Made by a program: the position numbers and the translations under genes | The notes under the pieces: model-generated | Told to the model about the DNA's origin: nothing | The model's database searches: none | What the model saw: only the letters and a program-made list of their open reading frames with translations | In this document: positions 1 to 6,005 of the stretch, in pieces | Layout of the letters: the number at the start of each line of letters is the position of its first letter | How positions within the stretch are numbered: the first letter of the stretch is position 1 | Source: Oscillospiraceae bacterium | GTDB taxonomy: Bacteria > Bacillota > Clostridia > Oscillospirales > Acutalibacteraceae | NCBI GenBank assembly: GCA_009783605.1 | Contig: WRDE01000063.1 | Coordinates: forward strand, 1 to 8,978 | Reading direction: 5' to 3' | Length of the DNA stretch: 8,978 bases

Positions 1-1130
1 CCGCTGTCGATTATTCCGCCGAATTTGTCTCCCGCTGGTGCTATAACCGGCTGAACAGCCGGCTGCGCGGCTGCTATGCCGCGCTGTACAGCGCTGTACG
101 GGAGTGCCGCGAGGATGAGAATGTATCCATCACCGACACCGATGCCGAAGGCCCCAGCGGCAATTATCTCGGGGTCAGAGTCGATCTGCCCCACGCCCTC
201 AGTACCGGCGAGGAGCTGAAGATGCTCTTTCTCGCGTTCACCACCGACAATCCGCAGTTTTTCTATATCGGCAACACCTATTCCTATGAAGGGTACCGCG
301 AATCCGACGGTCTGGAATATTATAATATCTTCTGTCTTGTTTTCACTATGAATTTTCCGGAACGGGAAGCCGCCGCCGGACGGCTCGACGCGATTTTGGC
401 CGAAGCCCGGGAGGGGCTGCCGGCGGGGGATCAATTTGAACGGGAGCTGTGGCTCCACGACTGGCTGGCCGCCCGCTGCCGGTATGACGGCGATACCGCC
501 GGCGGTGAAGCCCCCTACCGTCTGCGGCCCGCGGCTTTCACCGCGTACGGCGCCCTCGTGGACGGGTCGGCGGTCTGCGAAGGATATTCCCGGGCGATGC
601 AGCTGCTGCTGCACGACGCGGGGATCCCCTGTACATTGGTCAACGGATACCGGACCGGCGCCGAGGCGCATATGTGGAATATGGTCACAATAGACGGCCG
701 CAGCTACCATCTTGATTCCACCTGGAACGACCCCGACAGCGGACAGATCAACCATGCCTATTTCAACCTGACCACCGAACTAATCCGGCGCAGCCATACC
801 ATCGACGCCGAAAACATCGGCGTCGGCACCGCTACCGCCGGGGACGCCGATTACTACCGCCGAAGCGGGCTGTATCTCGACACCTTTGACGAAACCGAGA
901 TCGCCGCCATCATCGCCGGTCATCTGAACGCCGGAACCTCCTTTGTCGAGCTGCGGTTCGCCCCCGACAAATACGCCTCGGCGCAGCTGCTGATCAATAA
1001 CGCGCAGCGGTTCGCCGGGTTTTTGAATCCGCTGCTTGAGGACGGGCGGACGCTGCAAAAATATGAGTACCAGTTCAAAACCGATTGCGATGTGATATTT
1101 TTAAATTTTATCACGCCGGAAGCAGATTAG
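1..1130 (+). CDS. Transglutaminase-like (cysteine peptidase fold) protein, 5' end outside window
   Basis: The reading frame is open from the first complete codon (position 3) to the TAG at 1128-1130, so the ATG at 222 is internal and the true start lies upstream. The visible part is 375 residues. The core is a transglutaminase-like domain: a helical lead-in with WLHDWLAARCRYD, then the nucleophile in SAVCEGYSRAMQ (Cys codon at 576-578), His in EAHMWNMV and Asp in YHLDSTWND. These give the Cys-His-Asp triad in the order and spacing of the transglutaminase/protease superfamily. In Firmicutes such domains usually occur in exported or cell-wall proteins, so a peptidase or cross-linking role at the cell surface is likely, but the substrate cannot be read. 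The N-terminal region begins with a helical stretch (CYNRLNSRLRGCYAALYSAV) typical of the segment preceding such domains. A signal peptide, if any, is outside the window. The C-terminus has no anchor. Confidence 0.85.
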   Translation, partial: AVDYSAEFVSRWCYNRLNSRLRGCYAALYSAVRECREDENVSITDTDAEGPSGNYLGVRVDLPHALSTGEELKMLFLAFTTDNPQFFYIGNTYSYEGYRESDGLEYYNIFCLVFTMNFPEREAAAGRLDAILAEAREGLPAGDQFERELWLHDWLAARCRYDGDTAGGEAPYRLRPAAFTAYGALVDGSAVCEGYSRAMQLLLHDAGIPCTLVNGYRTGAEAHMWNMVTIDGRSYHLDSTWNDPDSGQINHAYFNLTTELIRRSHTIDAENIGVGTATAGDADYYRRSGLYLDTFDETEIAAIIAGHLNAGTSFVELRFAPDKYASAQLLINNAQRFAGFLNPLLEDGRTLQKYEYQFKTDCDVIFLNFITPEAD

Positions 1131-1140
1131 AAGATTCTTA

Positions 1141-1154
1141 GTTTTCGCGAAAAC
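1141..1154. repeat. 14-bp perfect palindrome between two genes
   Basis: GTTTTCGCGAAAAC reads identically on both strands and lies 10 bp after the stop of the transglutaminase-like gene and 33 bp before the next start. It could be an operator for a dimeric regulator or part of a weak transcript end. No T-run follows, so it is not a standard intrinsic terminator. No promoter boxes were found in this 57-bp gap. Confidence 0.5.
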
Positions 1155-1187
1155 AAAACCACAGGATATGAGAGGGGAGCGGATCCG

Positions 1188-1790
1188 ATGCCGGCGCTGA
1201 TGGTACATCTGGCGGCCGCCCGGCTGTTGATGCCGCGGGCGGATACGCTTTTTTATATCGGCAATATCGCGCCGGACGCCGTCACCGGCCACTATGAAAA
1301 AGACCATACCCATCTGCGGGATCTGCCGCTGGCGCGGCGGGAAGCGGAGCTGCGGCGGATGGCTTCAACAGCCGGACCGCTTGACATCTATGCCCAGGGC
1401 GTGATTTTTCATCTCTATCTCGATATGTGCTGGGACCGGACCCATCTGCTGCAATACATAGAGGACCGCGCCGACTGGTTTGTCCCCTACCGGGCCGAAA
1501 TCAGTTTGGTCAGCGCCCTGCTGTTCCGCCGGCTGCCGTGGGCCGACCCGCTCTGGCGGAGGATGGACGACTATGACTGTTCGGCGCTGCCGGTGCTGGC
1601 CGGTGCGGACGGCGGCGCGGTGGCGGGATTGATCGACCGCAACGGCCGCTGGCACCGGGAACAGCCCGGCGACCGGCCGTCGGCGGCCTTCCCGCCGGAA
1701 TTGGTGGAGCGGTTTATGGCCGAGACGGCGGAGGCATATAAGACGTTCTGGCGGGACGCGGCGGGGATGGATGTTGGGTTTTGGGAATAA
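1188..1790 (+). CDS. Putative zinc-dependent phospholipase C-like (metal hydrolase fold) protein
   Basis: This is a 200-residue protein with no signal peptide or membrane segment. The ATG is preceded by AGAGGGGAG with good spacing. The N-terminus MPALMVHLAAARLLM, followed by LFYIGNIAPDAV, then DHTHLRD and GVIFHLYLDMCWD, gives a series of His/Asp residues (H7, D30, H42, H75, D79). The pattern resembles small Firmicutes proteins of the zinc-dependent phospholipase C superfamily, in which an HxxxD motif and a near-N-terminal His bind metal. It is shorter than secreted phospholipases C and seems cytoplasmic, so the substrate is open. Helical segments dominate, and the C-terminal third (residues 140-200) has no motif I recognise. 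The gene follows the transglutaminase-like gene by 57 bp in the same direction and may share a transcript. The assignment rests on motif pattern alone; 'hypothetical protein' is the safe alternative. Confidence 0.75.
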   Translation: MPALMVHLAAARLLMPRADTLFYIGNIAPDAVTGHYEKDHTHLRDLPLARREAELRRMASTAGPLDIYAQGVIFHLYLDMCWDRTHLLQYIEDRADWFVPYRAEISLVSALLFRRLPWADPLWRRMDDYDCSALPVLAGADGGAVAGLIDRNGRWHREQPGDRPSAAFPPELVERFMAETAEAYKTFWRDAAGMDVGFWE

Positions 1791-1792
1791 AA

Positions 1793-1884
1793 TAGACTTC
1801 TTGCAGAACTCACAAAGTGAGTTCTGCTGGGCAAGTGTTTCCAACACTTGCCCAAACAAAACCGGAGGTTTTGCAAGAAGTCTA
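1793..1884. repeat. 92-nt cloverleaf-forming inverted-repeat element (possible MITE-like or structured RNA element)
   Basis: The ends are 13-bp perfect inverted repeats: TAGACTTCTTGCA (1793-1805) and TGCAAGAAGTCTA (1872-1884). Three perfect hairpins fill the interior: 1803-1827 (11 bp, loop AAA), 1828-1854 (12 bp, loop TCC) and 1857-1873 (7 bp, loop GGA). With a 10-bp closing stem (1793-1802 with 1875-1884) this makes a four-way junction with 40 pairs and only three unpaired junction bases (1855, 1856, 1874). Each arm has a different sequence. The outer repeat begins and ends with TA, compatible with a TA target duplication of the mariner/IS630 type, but that is inference. No T-run follows directly, so a classic terminator is unlikely. 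It starts two bases after the stop of the preceding gene. Confidence 0.85.
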
Positions 1885-2015
1885 ATGATTACGGGGCGCG
1901 GCGGACATGACGTGCCTCGTTTAATTTTTTTTACTCCCTATGAAACTATTTCTGTTTTTTTGCCTCTACCGTGATGAGGGGCGTAATACTGGTATTATTT
2001 CAAGGCGGTGAAGCG

Positions 2016-2531
2016 ATGGATAGCGGCGGAGTACGGGCATATTTCGAGCAGGTTTACACCGAGACTTTTCCGGTGATGACCCGGTTCGTCTCGTCCCGGT
2101 GCGGCGATTTCCATGACGCCGCGGATATCGTCCAGAGCGTGTATCTAAGCTTTTTCCAGCAGCTTTCCAAAAAAGGGAAAAACATCAAGGATGTCCGGGC
2201 TTATCTGTTCAAAAGCTGCCGGCATGAATTGTCCCGGTACCGGAAACGGCAGTCGGCCCGGCCGGAACCGGATGAGGAGATCGAGCTGGCCCCGGAAACC
2301 GGCGCGGATTTCCGGGAGATGGTGGAAAACGCCCAGCTGCTCGAACAGCTCTGGCAGGAGATCCTGTCGCTGCCCGCCGATATCTCCCGCTGCTTTGTGC
2401 TGTTTTATCTGCATGACATGACCTTAGAGCAGATCGGCCGGGAGCTGGCGCTGCCGGAATCGACGGTGAAGAGCCGGCTCTACCGGACCCAGCGGATGAT
2501 GCGCGAAAAATTCTTAATGCTGAATTCTTAA
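2016..2531 (+). CDS. ECF-type RNA polymerase sigma-70 family sigma factor
   Basis: This 171-residue protein has the two-domain layout of ECF sigma factors. Region 2 (about residues 8-80) includes DAADIVQSVYLSFFQQL and RAYLFKSCRHELSRYRKR, which bind core polymerase and the -10 element. Region 4 (about 108-165) includes LPADISRCFVLFYLHDMTLEQIGRELALPESTVKSRL-type helix-turn-helix residues, with IGRELALPESTVKSRLYR as the -35 recognition helices. The start at 2016 was chosen because AAGGCGGTG (2002-2010) sits just upstream; an ATG 45 bp earlier in frame has no ribosome binding site. The gene is followed at once by a single-pass membrane protein, the usual sigma/anti-sigma arrangement. A 14-bp tandem duplication at the 3' end creates the present stop at 2529-2531. 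I found no convincing promoter in the 130 bp upstream. Confidence 0.92.
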   Translation: MDSGGVRAYFEQVYTETFPVMTRFVSSRCGDFHDAADIVQSVYLSFFQQLSKKGKNIKDVRAYLFKSCRHELSRYRKRQSARPEPDEEIELAPETGADFREMVENAQLLEQLWQEILSLPADISRCFVLFYLHDMTLEQIGRELALPESTVKSRLYRTQRMMREKFLMLNS

Positions 2532-2540
2532 TGCTGAATT
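2509..2540 (+). repeat. 14-bp tandem duplication across the sigma factor stop codon
   Basis: AATTCTTAATGCTG occurs at 2509-2522 and again at 2523-2536, followed by a partial third copy AATT. Because 14 is not a multiple of three, the second copy is read in another frame and supplies the TAA. Removing one copy lets the sigma frame run on for 12 more codons to a TGA at 2573-2575, which overlaps the ATG of the next gene as ATGA. Confidence 0.9.
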
Positions 2541-2571
2541 ATGGCAATCAGCCGGAAAGGATGGTTTCATT

Positions 2572-4842
2572 ATGAACGAACATGATTTTTATAAGCAGAT
2601 GTTATCTGATAAACTCTACCCTGAGGAACAGATCAAAACCGCGGTTTTGGAGGAGACGCCGGTAACCCTGCCGCTTACCCGCCGGCAGGAGTTTCTGCGG
2701 TTCCCAGCCCCTCCGGAAGAAAGGACTGAGGATTTAAAAACCCGGAGCGGGCGGCGGTGGATCGCCGAGATCGCCGCGGTGGCGGCGGCGGTGGCATTGC
2801 TGGCGGGGCTGTTTATGATTTCGTTCGGTTCGGCGGGGCCGGTAAATCCGGGGCCGGAGGACCCTATACCGCCGGTTCAGATCATGCCGCAAAAGGAAAC
2901 TTATCCCAAAAACGTGAAGACGATTACGGCGGTATGGCGCAACAACAATGCGTTTGATATTATAATTGGCGCGGGGTTCCGTCTTGAAAAACTGTCTGGG
3001 GGCAGCTGGGAAGCAATCCCTCTTGAAAACGGACCGGATTCTCCCGTCCTCGACTATGGGCTGGCATCCGGTGCCGAGCAGGAAATCACTTATGATATCC
3101 TCCCCTATACCGATTATCTCGAACCGGGGCAATACCGTATCCTCGGGTTCTATTCATATGAAAGCGATAATCCCGAAAATGAATATACGGCTTTCGGCGA
3201 GGCTTACGGGGAATTTGCGGTCACCGGCGCCGCAAATCCGTTGATCTTCACCGCGCTGGTGAACGACGTATTTGAGGACGAACGCATCTGCTCTCTCATC
3301 ACCGCGGATTCCGACACTTTTGAACGCATTTGGTTCGATCCGGGTCACACACCGCCGCTGGATTTTATTCCGGTCTTCGGCCAGCGGGTAGAAGTGGAAT
3401 TGGAAGCGGAAATGACCGAAGCCGAATACGGGGTTATTTTAGCTACGGCGAAAAGCATCACCCTTTCGCCTCATCCCGATTTTGACGCGCAGTATATCCG
3501 CACAAGCGGATATTATGAAAATATCGATCATAAAAAAGTGACTGTCATCGAATCCAAACAGCAGCTGGACACCTATTATAAGGAAAACAACGAGCTTCTC
3601 GGCCTCAATTACGGCTGGGACGGCAGATCCGTCTTTGCGCAAGCCATCAAACAATATGACGACGCCTTTTTTAAGGACAATCTGCTGGTCATTGCCACCC
3701 TGATCGAGGGGAGCGGATCCCACCGCCACATCGTCACCGGCGTGGATTTCGACAAAGCCGAAATCCAAATCCGCGGCATCACGGCAGGCAGCGGCACCGA
3801 CGACATGGCAACCTGGCAAATCCTTGTCGGCCTCGCCCGCAGCAAATGCCAAAGTACAAATTTCACGGCGGATGTAACGTACAAATCCTATTATCCCGAA
3901 CCGCCGCCGCCGGAACCGGGACCGAACGTACACACATGGATTGATTACTACAAAGGCGAGGAAATGCCCTGGGACGAAGACCGGCAAATTAAAATCCCGG
4001 CATTCGACGGGGTGATATTTACCTGGACACCCGATAAGGTCACGGTGCTGGAGTCCAGCGGCATACGGGAGCTGTTCTTCGGGATGCCGGTCTGGAATGT
4101 CTTTTTCTGCGACCTGACCGGCGACGGGAAGCCGGAATTGTGCGCGACGGTCAATTGGGAGATGTGCAGCGGGTTTGACTATGTGTTGGTGTACGATTAT
4201 GCCAACGGACGGCAGTATACGCTGTCCGACCGCGGAAATTACAGTCATTCTTTGACGGTGTACAATGATGAGTTAATCGTTATACGCATAAATTGCGCGA
4301 GCGTGGCGGATACGGTGAGCGGGGTGTTGGCTCTTGTTGACGGCGAATTGAAAATAGAAAACACACTGGATGCCAACCGGACATCGGTTTCGACGACCGG
4401 TCCCACGACACAGGCCACAAGCATACCGACTACCGCCGAAACGGTGCCGACTACTACCGCGGTATCGACCACCGCCGCCGTAACCACTCCCGCCATTGTG
4501 ACCCTGACGCCGGAAAAAGCGTCGTATCCGGCGGGGGTGCAGGCGATTACGGTGACATGGCACAACGATACGTCCATGTCTATTGTGTTCGGTGAACCGT
4601 ATAAGCTGGAACAATATAGTAACGGCGGCTGGCAGGAGGTTAATGAAAAACATGTTGTCGCGTTTGCCCAACCCGCTTATCTTATTCCGCCCTATTCGGA
4701 AGGAGAACATACCTATCTCATTACAAAGTATACCGATAATATACAGCCAGGACGTTACCGGATCGCCACGGATTATCATGACAAATCCAAAACATATCCT
4801 GACGGCAAGTATGACATATACGCGGAATTTGCTATTGAATAA
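2572..4842 (+). CDS. Single-pass membrane protein with two Ig-like domains, putative anti-sigma or sigma-regulating sensor
   Basis: This 756-residue protein starts after GGAAAGG (2554-2560). Residues 1-62 are charged and predicted cytoplasmic. One hydrophobic segment lies at about 63-84 (IAEIAAVAAAVALLAGLFMI), and the rest should be outside. Residues about 106-217 and 644-755 are two copies of one Ig-like beta domain: both have a YP..V..IT..W.N start, a (I/V)..G...(R/K)LE strand and an end with PG.YRI; they resemble the Big_14-type bacterial Ig-like family. Between them lie a region at 225-300, an alpha/beta region at 320-440, and a region at 475-600 with DLTGDGKPELCAT, an FG-GAP-like acidic loop also seen in extracellular parts of some clostridial BlaR1-type proteins. 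Residues 604-640 are a Thr-rich linker. Topology and position behind an ECF sigma factor suggest that it controls the sigma factor. The usual zinc anti-sigma motif (HxxxCxxC) is absent, so this role is inferred. Confidence 0.85.
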   Translation: MNEHDFYKQMLSDKLYPEEQIKTAVLEETPVTLPLTRRQEFLRFPAPPEERTEDLKTRSGRRWIAEIAAVAAAVALLAGLFMISFGSAGPVNPGPEDPIPPVQIMPQKETYPKNVKTITAVWRNNNAFDIIIGAGFRLEKLSGGSWEAIPLENGPDSPVLDYGLASGAEQEITYDILPYTDYLEPGQYRILGFYSYESDNPENEYTAFGEAYGEFAVTGAANPLIFTALVNDVFEDERICSLITADSDTFERIWFDPGHTPPLDFIPVFGQRVEVELEAEMTEAEYGVILATAKSITLSPHPDFDAQYIRTSGYYENIDHKKVTVIESKQQLDTYYKENNELLGLNYGWDGRSVFAQAIKQYDDAFFKDNLLVIATLIEGSGSHRHIVTGVDFDKAEIQIRGITAGSGTDDMATWQILVGLARSKCQSTNFTADVTYKSYYPEPPPPEPGPNVHTWIDYYKGEEMPWDEDRQIKIPAFDGVIFTWTPDKVTVLESSGIRELFFGMPVWNVFFCDLTGDGKPELCATVNWEMCSGFDYVLVYDYANGRQYTLSDRGNYSHSLTVYNDELIVIRINCASVADTVSGVLALVDGELKIENTLDANRTSVSTTGPTTQATSIPTTAETVPTTTAVSTTAAVTTPAIVTLTPEKASYPAGVQAITVTWHNDTSMSIVFGEPYKLEQYSNGGWQEVNEKHVVAFAQPAYLIPPYSEGEHTYLITKYTDNIQPGRYRIATDYHDKSKTYPDGKYDIYAEFAIE

Positions 4843-4877
4843 CAAAAACATGATTTAGCCCATTCGTATAATCGAGT

Positions 4878-4949
4878 ATTCCGGCAATATCCGGCGTTTT
4901 ATCAAGTTATCATCTAACCAATTAAAATAACCGCCGATATTGCCGGAAT
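4878..4949. repeat. Inverted repeat with 14-bp perfect arms
   Basis: ATTCCGGCAATATC (4878-4891) pairs with GATATTGCCGGAAT (4936-4949). With one bulged C the stem continues through GGCG (4893-4896) and CGCC (4932-4935), leaving an AT-rich loop of about 35 nt. It lies 35 bp after the stop of the membrane protein gene. No T-run follows on the plus strand, so it may end or protect the upstream mRNA, or be a remnant of a small mobile repeat. Confidence 0.7.
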
Positions 4950-4970
4950 CCAGCTCATATACGCCCAGAA

Positions 4971-5006
4971 ACAGCCATTTTGCGGTTGACAACCCAAAAT
5001 GGCTGT
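4971..5006. promoter_or_regulatory. Inverted repeat around the rplM promoter -35 box (possible operator)
   Basis: ACAGCCATTTTG (4971-4982) and CAAAATGGCTGT (4995-5006) are perfect 12-bp inverted repeats. The 12-bp centre, CGGTTGACAACC, holds the -35 hexamer TTGACA, and the right arm fills the promoter spacer. A protein bound here would overlap RNA polymerase. The inner GGTT/AACC could extend the stem in single-stranded form. Confidence 0.65.
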
Positions 5007-5014
5007 GGTATTAT
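4986..5014 (+). promoter_or_regulatory. Sigma-A type promoter of rplM-rpsI
   Basis: TTGACA (4986-4991), a 17-bp spacer and TATTAT (5009-5014) match the housekeeping consensus closely. Transcription should start near 5021, giving a leader of about 70 nt before the rplM start. Firmicutes often carry an autoregulatory L13 leader here. I see only a weak AATTC/GAATT pairing in this leader and cannot assign one. Confidence 0.85.
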
Positions 5015-5093
5015 AACGGGGCTGTTAAAAAAGGAGCAGAATTTTATCTATTCCTTAATTCCGCATTCCGAATTACATCAAGGAGGTTCACTC

Positions 5094-5531
5094 ATGTCCA
5101 CGTATATGGAAAAGGCCGGACAGGTCTCCCGCAAGTGGTTTGTGATTGATGCCGCCGGAAAACCGCTGGGACGGGTCGCTACCCAGGCCGCCGTGCTGCT
5201 GCGCGGCAAGCACAAGCCGACCTTTACCCCCCATGTGGATTGCGGCGACCATGTCATCATCATCAACTGCGCCCAGGCGGTGCTGACCGGCAATAAGCTC
5301 CAGCAAAAGAATTGGTACCGGTTCACCGGCTATATCGGCAACCTGAAAACCATCCCCTACTCCAAGCTGATGGCCCAGCGCCCCGAAAAGGCGATGCAGC
5401 TGGCGGTCAACGGCATGATCCCCGACAACACCATCGGCCGCAAGGCCCGCACCCGTCTGCGCGTGTATGCCGGTCCGGCTCACGAGCACGCCGCCCAGCA
5501 GCCCGAAGTCTATGAAGGAGGGACCAAATAA
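5094..5531 (+). CDS. rplM: 50S ribosomal protein L13
   Basis: This 145-residue protein has the normal length and hallmark blocks of L13: RKWFVIDAAGKPLGRVAT near the N-terminus, LLRGKHKPTFTPHVDCGD, LTGNKL, the block AVNGMIPDNTIGRK, and the C-terminal RLRVYAGPAHEHAAQQPE. L13 is an early-assembling 23S rRNA-binding protein of the large subunit. The start at 5094 follows AAGGAGG (5080-5086) with a 7-nt spacer; an in-frame ATG at 4980 lies upstream of the promoter boxes and is not used. The stop TAA overlaps the rpsI start by one base (TAATG), so the two are likely translationally coupled. One oddity is GYIGNLK where most family members have a second Gly-rich GYPGGLK-type turn. The identification is secure. 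Confidence 0.98.
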   Translation: MSTYMEKAGQVSRKWFVIDAAGKPLGRVATQAAVLLRGKHKPTFTPHVDCGDHVIIINCAQAVLTGNKLQQKNWYRFTGYIGNLKTIPYSKLMAQRPEKAMQLAVNGMIPDNTIGRKARTRLRVYAGPAHEHAAQQPEVYEGGTK

Positions 5532-5935
5532 TGGAATATACCACCCGTCCTTATTTTTACGGCACCGGCCGCCGCAAAAAATCCATCGCCCGTGTCCGGC
5601 TGTATAACGGCACCGGCGCGATCACCATCAACGGCCGCGACATCGACGACTATTTCGGCCTCGAAACGCTGAAGCTGATCACCCGCCAGCCGCTGGCGCT
5701 GACCGCGACCGGCGACCGGTTCGACGTGGAGTGCCGCGTAGGCGGCGGCGGCGTCACCGGCCAGGCCGGCGCCATCCGCCACGGCATCGCCCGCGCGCTG
5801 CTCCAATACGATTCCGAAACCCTCCGCCCGGCGCTGAAGCAAGCCGGCTACCTCACCCGCGACCCGCGGATGAAGGAGCGGAAAAAGTACGGACTCAAGG
5901 GCGCGAGACGCGCGCCGCAGTTCAGCAAGCGCTGA
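5531..5935 (+). CDS. rpsI: 30S ribosomal protein S9
   Basis: This 134-residue protein shows all main S9 signatures: YGTGRRKKSIARVRL at the N-terminus, GGGGVTGQAGAIRHGIARAL in the middle, and the basic tail LTRDPRMKERKKYGLKGARR ending in APQFSKR. The tail of S9 reaches the ribosomal P site and contacts the tRNA anticodon stem-loop, and its final Arg is conserved here. AAGGAGGG lies at 5516-5523 inside the end of rplM, and the ATG shares its first base with the rplM stop. It is the second and last gene of the operon and is followed by a strong terminator. A purine-rich 40-bp tract with three GCAAGA copies (5943-5969) separates the stop from the terminator. Confidence 0.98.
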   Translation: MEYTTRPYFYGTGRRKKSIARVRLYNGTGAITINGRDIDDYFGLETLKLITRQPLALTATGDRFDVECRVGGGGVTGQAGAIRHGIARALLQYDSETLRPALKQAGYLTRDPRMKERKKYGLKGARRAPQFSKR

Positions 5936-5975
5936 TCAAGAAGCAAGAGGCAAGAAAACAGAAGCAAGAAAAACG

Positions 5976-6004
5976 ATCCCGCCGGGTTTCCGGCGGGATT
6001 TTTT
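5976..6004. terminator. Bidirectional intrinsic terminator between rpsI and thiN
   Basis: ATCCCGCCGG (5976-5985), loop GTTT and CCGGCGGGAT (5990-5999) form a 10-bp GC-rich stem followed by a T-run (5999-6004) on the plus strand. On the minus strand the same hairpin is followed by CGTTTTTCTT, so it can also end thiN transcripts, whose stop codon is at 6006-6008. Confidence 0.93.
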
Positions 6005-6005
6005 G

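Noticed and set aside
1902..1934. Possible terminator: weak imperfect stem followed by a T-rich run
   Set aside because: The stem has a mismatch and a bulge with few contiguous pairs, and the T-run is interrupted by AA. It is too weak to call.
1941..1973. Possible ECF-type promoter (TGAAAC then CGTG) before the sigma gene, suggesting autoregulation
   Set aside because: The gap between the boxes is 23 bp, whereas ECF promoters need about 16-17 bp.
3439..4248. 269-residue minus-strand open frame
   Set aside because: It lies wholly inside the membrane protein gene, whose frame has clear domains, and its own translation shows no family features.
5021..5093. L13 autoregulatory leader RNA
   Set aside because: The leader is of suitable length and position, but only a 5-bp pairing is visible, so it cannot be supported by eye. 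A covariance-model search would decide.
4980..5093. Extended rplM start at 4980
   Set aside because: It would begin upstream of the -35 box and add 38 residues unlike any L13; the AAGGAGG-supported ATG at 5094 gives the normal length.
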